Shown in pieces: positions 48,621 to 56,622 of a DNA stretch of 64,000 bases; positions within the stretch are counted from its first letter, which is position 1, and each line of letters starts with the position of its first letter. The stretch is from positions 1 through 64,000 of IMG/VR virus record IMGVR_UViG_3300008110_000220. One strand, written 5' to 3'. This DNA is from a virus. A model generated the notes under the pieces. That model was not told where the DNA came from, ran no database searches, and was given only the letters and a program-made list of their open reading frames with translations. Made by a program: the position numbers and the translations under genes.

Positions 48621-49199
48621 ATGGGAAGAAAATCATCTATTAGTGTTGGAGATGTCATAGGCAACTTTACCGTATTGGATGTAATACCAGCAAAAGGTCC
48701 AGGTCATCATGTTAAAGGGAAAGTAAAATGTTCTATATGTGGTGGGACTAAAGAAATGTATAGTTTTAACATAAGAAGAAGATATTCTTGTGGATGTTCT
48801 CAAAGAGATGTATCTACTTGGAAATCAAAAGGGGCAAAAAATATGCCTTGGAAATTATCTTATGGTGAAGCCGCAAAAAACGACCTATACTCCACATATA
48901 GAACTTCTGCTAATAGAAGAGGATTAAACTTTGACATTGATGTAAATTTTTTTACAGAAAATGTAGTAAAATCTTGTTCTTATTGTGGTGATTCATTATC
49001 TTCCGTAAAAAAATCGCAATCAAAAACTGGCGGTGATTTTTTATATACTGGAATTGATAGGATTGATAGTACTAAAGGTTATACAGAAGATAATTGTACC
49101 CCTTGCTGTAAAATTTGTAATGTGATGAAGTGGGATTTATCTTTGGAAGATTTTACCAATCATATTATGAAAATATCTTCTCATTTAAACAATAAATAA
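48621..49199 (+). CDS. HNH-like homing endonuclease
   Basis: A 192-residue protein. N-terminal zinc-binding part (KCSICGGTKE, YSCGCS), then a nuclease core with CSYCGDSLSS, GIDRIDSTKGYTEDNCTPC and CKICNVMK. This is an HNH-type layout with N in the place of a late H, frequent in free-standing phage homing endonucleases. It sits between thyX and the 49226 gene and carries its own late promoter. Confidence 0.78.
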   Translation: MGRKSSISVGDVIGNFTVLDVIPAKGPGHHVKGKVKCSICGGTKEMYSFNIRRRYSCGCSQRDVSTWKSKGAKNMPWKLSYGEAAKNDLYSTYRTSANRRGLNFDIDVNFFTENVVKSCSYCGDSLSSVKKSQSKTGGDFLYTGIDRIDSTKGYTEDNCTPCCKICNVMKWDLSLEDFTNHIMKISSHLNNK

Positions 49200-49225
49200 G
49201 TTCATATCATTAGGAGGTGAAAATT

Positions 49226-49474
49226 TTGGCAACATATCCTGTAGTCCACAAAGAAACTGGTGAACAAAAAGAAGTGACGATGAGCGTCAACGAATGGGAC
49301 CAGTGGAAAGTGGAAAATCCAGAATGGATTCGAGACTGGTCTGATCCTTCTACCTGCCCACAACCTGGTGAAGTGGGTGAGTGGAAGGACAAACTCAGGA
49401 AGAAGAATCCTGGATGGAACGATGTGCTGCACCGTGCAGCGAAAATGCCTGGTTCTAAAGTAAACAAAATCTAA
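49226..49474 (+). CDS. Conserved-type small protein, TTG start
   Basis: An 82-residue protein (MATYPVVHKETGEQKEVTMS...) with Trp-rich middle (WDQWKVENPEWIRDWSDPST). AGGAGG ends 9 bases before the TTG, which decides this start over a GTG that abuts it. Similar proteins precede phoH in cyanophages. Role unknown. Confidence 0.7.
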   Translation: MATYPVVHKETGEQKEVTMSVNEWDQWKVENPEWIRDWSDPSTCPQPGEVGEWKDKLRKKNPGWNDVLHRAAKMPGSKVNKI

Positions 49475-50232
49475 TGGCAAGAAGAAAAAGATCGTCTGCA
49501 GAGCAACCTATCGGGGTTGGTCTCACTGCAAAGCAGATGAAGAGGAAGAAACCTCTAAGTTCCGATTACCTTATTGATATTGATCCCCTTACGGATAATC
49601 AAAAAAGATTATTTAATTCCTATCAAGAAGGTAAACATTTAGTAGCATATGGTTGTGCTGGTACTGGTAAAACCTTTATCACACTTTATAATGCTCTTCA
49701 AGATGTATTGAATGAACATACACCTTATGAACGCATTTACCTTGTTCGTTCTCTAGTTGCTACCAGAGAGATTGGGTTCCTTCCTGGTTCTCATGAAGAT
49801 AAGGCGGATATTTACCAAATTCCTTATAAGAATATGGTGAAATATATGTTCCAGATGCCTAGTGATGCTGATTTCGAGATGCTCTATGGTAATCTCAAGT
49901 CACAAGAAACAATCAAGTTTTGGAGTACTTCGTTCCTTCGTGGAACTACACTTGATAACTCTATTATTATTGTTGATGAATATCAGAACCTAAACTTCCA
50001 TGAATTAGACTCTATTATCACTCGTGTTGGTGAAAATACTAGAATTTGTTTCTGTGGTGATGCGGTTCAGTCTGATTTGCAGAAGTCAAATGAGCGTAAT
50101 GGTATTCATGATTTTATGAGTGTATTGCGTAAAATGCCTTCTTTTGATATAATTGAATTTGGGGTTGATGATATTGTCCGCTCTGGACTTGTTAAAGAAT
50201 ACATTCTCGCAAAAATGGAAGCAGGTTTTTAA
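49474..50232 (+). CDS. phoH: PhoH-like ATPase
   Basis: A 252-residue P-loop ATPase: Walker A GCAGTGKT at residues 60-67, Walker B IIIVDEYQN at about 164-172 and CFCGDAVQSDLQKSN. PhoH belongs to the phosphate-starvation regulon in hosts, but its action in phages is not settled. It overlaps both neighbours by 1 base. Confidence 0.92.
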   Translation: MARRKRSSAEQPIGVGLTAKQMKRKKPLSSDYLIDIDPLTDNQKRLFNSYQEGKHLVAYGCAGTGKTFITLYNALQDVLNEHTPYERIYLVRSLVATREIGFLPGSHEDKADIYQIPYKNMVKYMFQMPSDADFEMLYGNLKSQETIKFWSTSFLRGTTLDNSIIIVDEYQNLNFHELDSIITRVGENTRICFCGDAVQSDLQKSNERNGIHDFMSVLRKMPSFDIIEFGVDDIVRSGLVKEYILAKMEAGF

Positions 50233-50909
50233 TGTTCAGTCATGTTGATATTGATCTCCCTCAACTTGAGAGGGAGACTATTGATGGTGTAAGGTATTAC
50301 AGAGTTCCTACAGAAGAAGAACTTCTTAGACTGGTCTCCATCACTTCGGTGACCAGTCATTTTAATAGGGAGATTTTCGTCAACTGGAGAAAGAAAGTCG
50401 GTGATGAAGAAGCAGATCGTATCACGAAGGCAGCAACAAGTCGTGGTACAGACATGCATACTCTGGTAGAACATCATCTGAAGAATGAAGAACTACCAAA
50501 AGTACAACCAATTTCTGATTTCCTCTTTAAAATTTCAAAATCAGACTTAAATCGTATAAATAATATTTACGCCCTTGAAGGGTCCCTATATAGTAAGCAA
50601 CTAGGTATTGCTGGGACAGTTGACTGCATCGCTGAATATGACGGTGAGTTAGCTATAATCGACTTTAAGACTTCTAAAAAACCAAAACCACGAGAGTGGA
50701 TCGAACACTATTTTGTTCAATGTATGGCTTACGGATGTATGCTGTACGAACTGACTGGTATTTCAGTTAAAAAACTTGTAATCATCATGGCTTGTGAAAA
50801 TGGAGAATGCGTCGTCTATGAAGAACGAGACAAATCAAAGTACATCAAACTTCTCAGCGAATACATTAGAAAGTTTGTTAGAGATAAACTGGAACTCTAT
50901 GGAAAATAA
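50232..50909 (+). CDS. PD-(D/E)XK exonuclease
   Basis: A 225-residue nuclease. GTVDCIAEYDGELAIIDFKT near residues 134-153 gives the D...D/E-x-K site, SRGTDMHTLVEHHL supplies the upstream acidic/His residues, and HYFVQCMAYGCMLYE is the QxxxY motif of exonuclease-type members. Such enzymes trim DNA ends in recombination. Overlaps gp33 start. Confidence 0.78.
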   Translation: MFSHVDIDLPQLERETIDGVRYYRVPTEEELLRLVSITSVTSHFNREIFVNWRKKVGDEEADRITKAATSRGTDMHTLVEHHLKNEELPKVQPISDFLFKISKSDLNRINNIYALEGSLYSKQLGIAGTVDCIAEYDGELAIIDFKTSKKPKPREWIEHYFVQCMAYGCMLYELTGISVKKLVIIMACENGECVVYEERDKSKYIKLLSEYIRKFVRDKLELYGK

Positions 50910-51159
50910 CAAAGAACTAGAACAAGCAATAGAAAGTAAGTTTCTGACTCCTTCTAAATTCGCTCTTGAAATTGAGAAGATTGTGATTGAAGAAAACTTC
51001 AACTACATTGATGCTATCTGTCACTATTGTGAAATTAACAGTCTTGAGGTAGAATCAGTCACGAAGCTTATCTCAAAACCATTAAAAGAGAGATTGAAGT
51101 GGGATGCTATCCGTCTCAACTTTATGAAGAAGACTTCGAAGGCAAAACTTCCTCTGTAA
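50899..51159 (+). CDS. 33: Late promoter transcription accessory protein gp33
   Basis: An 86-residue protein matching T4 gp33: SKFALEIEKIVIEENFNYID, AICHYCEINSLEVESVTKLI and SKPLKERLKWDAIRLNF. It binds RNA polymerase and couples the late sigma factor gp55 to the sliding clamp. Late promoters with TATAAATA-type boxes in this window are its presumed targets. Confidence 0.88.
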   Translation: MENNKELEQAIESKFLTPSKFALEIEKIVIEENFNYIDAICHYCEINSLEVESVTKLISKPLKERLKWDAIRLNFMKKTSKAKLPL

Positions 51160-51160
51160 A

Positions 51161-51168
51161 CTAAATAC
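51161..51168 (+). promoter_or_regulatory. T4-type late promoter (CTAAATAC)
   Basis: CTAAATAC 18 bases before the 51186 gene, matching the sites at 1339 and 55741 on the other strand. Confidence 0.5.
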
Positions 51169-51185
51169 ATAAAAGACAACTTCAA

Positions 51186-51701
51186 ATGAAAACGTTTAAT
51201 CAGTTTATATCTGTAATAAACGAAATGAAAGCTGGATATATCACTGGTGACGAAACTCACGGAGGATATGATCCAAGTCATGGTGGTAAAAATTATCATG
51301 ATCATTTGGAGTTTGATGATAAAAAGACTAGAGATGCTGCTATAGCATGGATGAAAAAACAGGGTTGGGAGATTGGTTCCACCTCTGGAGGAAAGCACTC
51401 TAAAGGATCAAGGCACTATTCTGATAGAGCATTTGATATCCCAATGTATAGACCTTCTGGTGGGGTACAAAAAGGTTTCTCTGATGATAAGATTGGAGAA
51501 AGAGCAATGAGTTCCTCAATTCGCAATGATTTAGCAAGAGCTGGATTTAGCATTTCTTCTGTATATGGCGGTGGTTATACCCCACCAAAAGTTCTTTCAA
51601 AACTAAAGGGAGTTGAGGGAACTGGTGTTGGTAAAGACTTTGTTGCTAGACAATGGAGTGATACTGAAAAATCAAGATATACTGCTTGGGGAGGAAAGTA
51701 A
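51186..51701 (+). CDS. Peptidase M15-like protein with capsid-targeting-like start
   Basis: A 171-residue protein. MKTFNQFISVINEM resembles the propeptide-like start of proteins packaged in T4-like virions. HSKGSRHYSDRAFDIPMY carries the H...S-x-x-D/H pattern seen in D-Ala-D-Ala carboxypeptidase-like (M15) folds. Preceded by a late promoter. A virion-borne peptidase is possible. Confidence 0.55.
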   Translation: MKTFNQFISVINEMKAGYITGDETHGGYDPSHGGKNYHDHLEFDDKKTRDAAIAWMKKQGWEIGSTSGGKHSKGSRHYSDRAFDIPMYRPSGGVQKGFSDDKIGERAMSSSIRNDLARAGFSISSVYGGGYTPPKVLSKLKGVEGTGVGKDFVARQWSDTEKSRYTAWGGK

Positions 51702-51716
51702 TTTTTGAAGTTTATT

Positions 51717-52307
51717 ATGTCACCATTTGAAACTTATCAAACTTATCTTTCGATGAAAAGTCATTTTACGAACAGTAAATATGACTTTTTTAAGTATGGA
51801 GGAAAGTCACGGGCAACTGTGACTTCTTTCAATAAACGTAAAGACAAATACTGGTTTGAGAAGACCAGCCGTAAATATTCTGATGAGGAAGTCAAAGACT
51901 TTCTACTTGCAAATTTTGTATCCGCAGACAACCCACAAAACTTATGGATTGGAGAAATTATCAATTCTGGCGAAAGAACATACGCAGAGTGGATGAGGCG
52001 TCAACAGAGTTTGACCTACTTATTCAAAGAGCAAAGCAACGAATTGTTATCGGAGAACGAGTTAGAGAGTTTGTTCAACTGTACCAAAGGTCACCCTCCG
52101 ATACTCAAAAAGTTTCTAAGCGGGCAACTATCGCTAGAAACTTTCACAATCTACGAAAAAATATTCCATTTCTCAAACGATTTTGATAAGAAACTTCTGG
52201 ACCCTGTGTGGGAAACCGTAAGTTTGAAATTGAAAAAATATTCCCCATTCCTAAATATTGATGTGTTCAACTACCGAAAGATTTTGCGGTCCATTATCAA
52301 TGAGTGA
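51717..52307 (+). CDS. 59: Loader of DNA helicase gp59
   Basis: A 196-residue protein with the gp59 start SPFETYQTYLSMKSHFTNSKYD (read in two parts: SPFETYQTYL, SMKSHFTNSKYD), then FNKRKDKYWFEK and VKDFLLANFVSADNPQNLWI. gp59 binds forks and gp32 and loads helicase gp41. The ATG is chosen over a TTG 12 bases upstream. It overlaps the next gene by 8 bases. Confidence 0.88.
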   Translation: MSPFETYQTYLSMKSHFTNSKYDFFKYGGKSRATVTSFNKRKDKYWFEKTSRKYSDEEVKDFLLANFVSADNPQNLWIGEIINSGERTYAEWMRRQQSLTYLFKEQSNELLSENELESLFNCTKGHPPILKKFLSGQLSLETFTIYEKIFHFSNDFDKKLLDPVWETVSLKLKKYSPFLNIDVFNYRKILRSIINE

Positions 52308-52632
52308 ATTTTTTAAATCCGATATTATTCAAGAAGAACTTGAAGAAATTAATAATCTTCAAGAACAAATCTATGGAAGTATCCTTACCTTTGGTGTAAT
52401 GGATAATGAAACCAAGAAAGAACACGTTGAAAAGTTACAGACCTTGCTAGAAAAGCAAAGGATCATGTATACTAGATTGTCTCTTTCAGATGACCCACAG
52501 GCGGTTGAGATGAAAGAGAATCTTCGCAAATCGGTAGCACTGATGGGATTCCCACCAGAGACCGATATGCAAGTTTTATTCGACAGTATGAATCAGACAA
52601 TCGAATCCCTCAAGCAATATCTTGACGACTGA
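52300..52632 (+). CDS. DUF1825 protein
   Basis: A 110-residue helical protein: MSEFFKSDIIQEELEEINNL, LQTLLEKQRIMYTRLSLSDD, PQAVEMKENLRKSVALMG. This is the DUF1825 pattern, found in cyanobacteria and their phages. Its final codons carry the gene 32 promoter. Role unknown. Confidence 0.8.
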   Translation: MSEFFKSDIIQEELEEINNLQEQIYGSILTFGVMDNETKKEHVEKLQTLLEKQRIMYTRLSLSDDPQAVEMKENLRKSVALMGFPPETDMQVLFDSMNQTIESLKQYLDD

Positions 52633-52650
52633 GGGCATCCCTGTTATACT
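52622..52650 (+). promoter_or_regulatory. Gene 32 promoter
   Basis: TTGACG (52622-52627), 17 nt, TATACT (52645-52650). It starts inside the last codons of the DUF1825 gene. Confidence 0.75.
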
Positions 52651-52693
52651 ATCCGAGTAATCCCCCGAATCCAATTAATCCGAGGTAATCCAA
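52651..52693 (+). promoter_or_regulatory. Unstructured repeat leader of gene 32
   Basis: Four AATCC units (in GTAATCC, GAATCC, TTAATCC, GGTAATCC) precede the ATG, with little pairing potential. In T4, gp32 represses its own mRNA by coating an unstructured leader; this could be the analogue. Confidence 0.45.
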
Positions 52694-53623
52694 ATGTCTT
52701 TCGCAGACCTTAAGAAGCAATCTAAGCTTGGCTCCCTGACCGCAAAACTGGTCAAGGAAGTCGAAAAAATGAATAACAATGGCGGTTCCAGTGGCGATGA
52801 GCGCCTGTGGAAACTAGAATGTGATAAGAGCGGCAATGGTTATGCCGTCATCCGTTTCCTGCCTGCTCCGAACGGTGAGGACCTTCCGTTCGTGAAACTC
52901 TACAGTCACGCATTCCAAGGTCCTGGTGGTTGGTATATTGAGAACTCTCTGACCACTCTGGGTCAGAAGGATCCTGTGTCTGAGCACAACACGATGCTGT
53001 GGAACAACGGCACTGATGTGGGTAAAGAACAGGCACGTAAACAGAAGCGTAAACTGACTTACATTGCTAACATCTATGTGGTCAAGGATCCCGCTAACCC
53101 CTCTAACGAAGGTAAAGTCTTCCTGTATAAGTTCGGTAAGAAGATCTTCGACAAACTCACTGCTGCGATGCAACCTGAGTTTGAGGATGAGGAAGCAATT
53201 GATCCGTTCGATTTCTGGCAGGGTGCTAACTTCAAACTGAAGGCAAAGAACGTTGCTGGTTATCGTAACTACGACTCCAGTGAGTTTGCTCGTCCCGATG
53301 CTCTTCTGGAAGATGACGATGCGATGGAAGCAATCTGGAAGAAGCAGTATTCTCTCGCTGAACTTGTTGCTGCTGATCAGTTCAAGTCTTATGATGATCT
53401 GAAGAAGCGCCTTGACTATGTTCTTGGTAACAAGGGCACTCCTCGCTATCAAGATCCTGATGAGGGTGAAGAAGAAGAATACACTCGTGGTTCTTCCCGT
53501 GAACTCACGGAAGATCTTCGTGGAGAACTGAATTCTCTTCAACCTACTCGCACTGTATCTTCTGCTGACGAAGATGAGGATGATGATACTCTTTCTTACT
53601 TTGCACGACTTGCTGAAGAGTGA
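52694..53623 (+). CDS. 32: Single-stranded DNA-binding protein gp32
   Basis: A 309-residue protein. N-terminal basic LAST-like region (MSFADLKKQSKLGSLTAKLV), OB-fold core (WKLECDKSGNGYAVIRFLPA, FVKLYSHAFQGPGGWYIENS) and an acidic C-terminus (DPDEGEEEEYTRG, EDEDDDTLSYFARLAEE). It coats ssDNA in replication and recombination and binds gp59. Only one Cys is present, so the zinc site of T4 gp32 is missing. Strong own promoter. Confidence 0.95.
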   Translation: MSFADLKKQSKLGSLTAKLVKEVEKMNNNGGSSGDERLWKLECDKSGNGYAVIRFLPAPNGEDLPFVKLYSHAFQGPGGWYIENSLTTLGQKDPVSEHNTMLWNNGTDVGKEQARKQKRKLTYIANIYVVKDPANPSNEGKVFLYKFGKKIFDKLTAAMQPEFEDEEAIDPFDFWQGANFKLKAKNVAGYRNYDSSEFARPDALLEDDDAMEAIWKKQYSLAELVAADQFKSYDDLKKRLDYVLGNKGTPRYQDPDEGEEEEYTRGSSRELTEDLRGELNSLQPTRTVSSADEDEDDDTLSYFARLAEE

Positions 53624-53684
53624 AGTATAATCAAATCTGCCTAATACTTTTAGTTGTAGCAGCATACATTAATTTACTGTTCAA

Positions 53685-53996
53685 GTGAAAACAGATTATT
53701 ACATTGACCGTGTAAGTAAATCCGAAGCCGCAGAGTTACTTCTGCGGTTTCATTATCTTAAGGACTTTTCTAAAGGATTTAAGAGCGGATATAACTACGG
53801 TTTATATGAGAGCAATGATTTTAGCCCACTGAATATTGGTGGTATTAAAGGAGTCTGTATCTTTACAGGTCTCCCTGTCCCAGAAGTAGCACAAGGAGCA
53901 TTTGGACTAGCACGAAATGAGCAAGAAGGACTCTTTGAACTTTCACGCCTTTGCGTACACCCTGAAACCCAACGAGCAGAATATATAAGAATTTAG
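53685..53996 (+). pseudogene. Truncated Mom-like DNA-modification gene
   Basis: A 103-residue ORF from GTG. AAELLLRFHYLKDFSKGFKS, GVCIFTGLPVPEVAQGAFGL and FELSRLCVHPETQRAEY match Mom/acetyltransferase-like cyanophage proteins, but those continue well beyond this point. Here it ends IRI-stop two bases before the minus-strand gp53 stop. The 3' part is probably lost at a rearrangement junction. Confidence 0.6.
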
Positions 53997-53998
53997 AG

Positions 53999-54649
53999 TT
54001 ACTGTGGTGAAGTGTTTCTAGTATTTTCAGTAGCAGCAAGTTGCTTATTGATATATTGAGAAGACTTTTCATACTTCATAATTCTTCTCATATCACTAAG
54101 ATAGAGTTGTAGGTAGTCTGGTTTTAATAGATAGACCTGTCTCTTTTGCTCATTTAGTCTTACTTCATACTCATAGTTAGTAACACCACCAACAGGATTT
54201 AAATTTGCTGTTGGTATATTTGGATTTGGAATTGAGAAATTTGAATCTACAACTTTACCTTTAGGAAGAATAAGCCTTCCAGAAGAATCTTTCACTTCAG
54301 TTGTTTCATAGAATCTAATTGTATTCAGATTACTACCATACTTATTTTCTGCATACTTATAAAGTTCGTAATCTGAAAGTGGCCACTGGTCTCTAACATT
54401 TACAATACCAGCGGTTAAAAGAACAACCCAATCATAAGATACGTCACCATAAAGTCTATTGGCGACAGTTTCTGGTCTTTCTCCTTGTTGGATTTGGTAT
54501 TTGTTGAATAGAGTAAAAACATTCTGTAAGTCATCACGAAGTTTGACTCTTCTAAAAAGATTCTTTACTCTTACATATTCGGTAGATGAAGTTCTATCTT
54601 TAAATGGGGACTGATAGAATAAGTCTGGTAGTTCTCTAAAGTAACTCAT
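53999..54649 (-). CDS. 53: Baseplate wedge protein gp53
   Basis: A 216-residue protein. YFRELPDLFYQSPFKDRTSS and NKYQIQQGERPETVANRLYG, with SYDWVVLLTAGIVNVRDQWP, match T4 gp53. It attaches the wedges around the hub. It is last of a four-gene minus-strand structural run (gp4, unknown, gp48, gp53). Confidence 0.88.
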   Translation of the reverse strand: MSYFRELPDLFYQSPFKDRTSSTEYVRVKNLFRRVKLRDDLQNVFTLFNKYQIQQGERPETVANRLYGDVSYDWVVLLTAGIVNVRDQWPLSDYELYKYAENKYGSNLNTIRFYETTEVKDSSGRLILPKGKVVDSNFSIPNPNIPTANLNPVGGVTNYEYEVRLNEQKRQVYLLKPDYLQLYLSDMRRIMKYEKSSQYINKQLAATENTRNTSPQ

Positions 54650-54650
54650 T

Positions 54651-55727
54651 TTAGTAACCTACAGCATGACCTTGGTTCACTGGATCTTCACCTGGAGCAT
54701 ATGGACCACTATATTGCTCCTCGTTATAATCTTCAAAGTATATTGGATTAAGTTCTTTAAATGATAAAGACATTGTTATATGAGTTGGTGTTCCATCCCA
54801 GAAGGTTGAATAAGTTCCAGAACCTGTGTAGTTCACTTGTAGATCTACCAGAGCCATTGGTTTAAACTTATTCAATATTGGGTGGTTTTTACCACCTTTC
54901 ATATAAGTCAGTTGGAAAAGATCTGGAGCGGAAATGAAGACACCTTGAATCTTAGAGTTTCCACTTGCGTTTTTCTTAGCACTCATTCTTGCTTTCAGGG
55001 TACGAATAATAAGAATGACTTGTTCCGCTTCTTTCTTATTTCTTGGAAAGAATTCAAAGCTAAACTGGAAATTTCTAAGACCAACACCATCAAATAATAG
55101 TTCCAGGTTTGGATTAAATACTTGACCAGTTGCTCTTGAAATTAATTCATTAGCACTTACGTTACCACCTAAGACACCAATTGCGGTAGAGGAAACAACA
55201 TTCTGTATGGCTTTCAATGCTTGTGAATCAGCTCCAATTCCACTTACTCCATCCGTCAACGCCTTTAGGGCAGCATTTAATGCTGCTGTTGGATTATCTT
55301 GAAATTGATTACCAAAACCAATACCAAAGGCTTCTGCTGGATTTAATTTTCCCTCTCCCCAACTAATTTGTGTGGTATCACCTATTTGTTCTGGTATTGG
55401 TAGATAAATTGTATGAAGTATTCCTTTCGTTCTTTTAGTTTCTTCTACTTTTGAAGATATCGTAGGTAATTGAAAGTTTGCCTTCTCTTTTATTTTTACA
55501 GTTGGATTTTCTACATTCTGATCTGTTGGAACATCAAAAAGAGAATCTAAGTTAATTGCTGGAGACTCATATTTGATTATCTCAATTCTCAAATAATCAG
55601 AGTCGTTATCGATTCTAGCATATGGATACCTTAAAACCTTGTCCTTTTGAGCAGTTGCTTTCTCTCCAGGTTTAGGTGAATTTGGTTGATTTCCTTGATA
55701 TGGAATTACATCTAAGGGTATCGCCAT
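54651..55727 (-). CDS. 48: Baseplate tail-tube cap gp48
   Basis: A 358-residue protein. The C-terminal half (LELLFDGVGLRNFQFSFEFF, PRNKKEAEQVILIIRTLKAR, MALVDLQVNYTGSGTYSTFW) matches T4 gp48-type tube caps, which start the tail tube with gp54. A late promoter lies just upstream. It precedes gp53 by 1 base. Confidence 0.85.
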   Translation of the reverse strand: MAIPLDVIPYQGNQPNSPKPGEKATAQKDKVLRYPYARIDNDSDYLRIEIIKYESPAINLDSLFDVPTDQNVENPTVKIKEKANFQLPTISSKVEETKRTKGILHTIYLPIPEQIGDTTQISWGEGKLNPAEAFGIGFGNQFQDNPTAALNAALKALTDGVSGIGADSQALKAIQNVVSSTAIGVLGGNVSANELISRATGQVFNPNLELLFDGVGLRNFQFSFEFFPRNKKEAEQVILIIRTLKARMSAKKNASGNSKIQGVFISAPDLFQLTYMKGGKNHPILNKFKPMALVDLQVNYTGSGTYSTFWDGTPTHITMSLSFKELNPIYFEDYNEEQYSGPYAPGEDPVNQGHAVGY

Positions 55728-55736
55728 TTATGTTTT

Positions 55737-56144
55737 TTAAGTATTTAGTCGAAAATTAGCAAAAGGTATCATCTGCAAATCTTTCACTTCCGATGGATAG
55801 ACTTCATACAACCCACCAGCAACTTCATTCCAAGTATATTGTCTGGTCTCACCCCAATGGAAGTTCAGACCACGAAAACCCCACTGGAATACATCAGTAA
55901 CAGCAACAAAAGGGTTTTGATCATAGTTCAGTGATGCTGTCTTGGCGCTGTAAACAAAGATATAAATCTTACCTGCTTCAGGTATCTTAGGTCCTTCATT
56001 TAGAACTGCTAAGAGTTCTACCATAATATCATCAGGGTCTTTGATACCAATAATACTATCACTTATCCCACGGACTCGGTTTACATTTGTATCCGTATCT
56101 GTGGGTCTTTTTGTTGTTTGTTGCTTGACTGTCTTTCTAGGCAT
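55737..56144 (-). CDS. Putative virion structural protein
   Basis: A 135-residue protein. Basic N-terminus, then DDIMVELLAVLNEGPKIPEA, PGKIYIFVYSAKT as GKIYIFVYSAKT, and FQWGFRGLNFHWGETRQYTW. It sits between gp4 and gp48, so a neck, tail or baseplate role is likely. No T4 counterpart recognised. Confidence 0.6.
   Translation of the reverse strand: MPRKTVKQQTTKRPTDTDTNVNRVRGISDSIIGIKDPDDIMVELLAVLNEGPKIPEAGKIYIFVYSAKTASLNYDQNPFVAVTDVFQWGFRGLNFHWGETRQYTWNEVAGGLYEVYPSEVKDLQMIPFANFRLNT
55741..55748 (-). promoter_or_regulatory. T4-type late promoter for gp48 (CTAAATAC)
   Basis: Minus-strand CTAAATAC, about 14 bases before the gp48 ATG and just inside the end of the upstream gene. Confidence 0.5.
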
Positions 56145-56581
56145 TACTTGATACCTAATTCTTTCTCAGTAAAGACTCTGAACTCATAACCCCTATCAAG
56201 ACACCATTCTTTTGCTGCTTCCCACTTTGCCTGGTTTTTAGCATACTCGTATGCCTCACGCAAGTAACCTTGAGTTTGTCTCTTTGGTTTTGGTGGAGGT
56301 GCAGTTTGACGTAGAGGTTTAATCTCAATAATATACTTTTTAATGTTTCCAGTTGATTCTTTTACTTTAATGTAAAAGTCTGGAAAATATCTATGTGGTT
56401 TATTGTCTACTGGAGACTTATACCACACATACATTTCTTCACTACCCCATTCTAATATATTTGGGTTATTATCACAGTAACGACAAAACTTTCTTTCCCA
56501 TAATGATCTATAGATTATATTTGATGGGTCACCTTTGTATTTTTTTGGGTTAGAAGGTTGATACTTTCCCTTATATGCCAT
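56144..56581 (-). CDS. 4: Head completion protein gp4
   Basis: A 145-residue protein: YKGDPSNIIYRSLWERKFCR, HRYFPDFYIKV and YIIEIKPLRQT carry the E...D...E-x-K pattern of a PD-(D/E)XK fold, as in T4 gp4 (gp50). It is needed to finish filled heads before tail joining. Overlaps the next gene by 1 base. Confidence 0.88.
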   Translation of the reverse strand: MAYKGKYQPSNPKKYKGDPSNIIYRSLWERKFCRYCDNNPNILEWGSEEMYVWYKSPVDNKPHRYFPDFYIKVKESTGNIKKYIIEIKPLRQTAPPPKPKRQTQGYLREAYEYAKNQAKWEAAKEWCLDRGYEFRVFTEKELGIK

Positions 56582-56621
56582 CTAAATAACTAATAATGTA
56601 AGACTCGTATAAGGTATTTAG
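56582..56621. promoter_or_regulatory. Divergent late promoters
   Basis: CTAAATAA (56582-56589) on the plus strand and CTAAATAC on the minus strand (56614-56621), facing so that each one's transcript reads over the other toward gp54-like and gp4. Confidence 0.5.
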
Positions 56622-56622
56622 A

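Noticed and set aside
52814-53665. 283-residue minus-strand ORF over gene 32
   Set aside because: Antisense to a well-supported gp32 gene with its own promoter. No coding signal.
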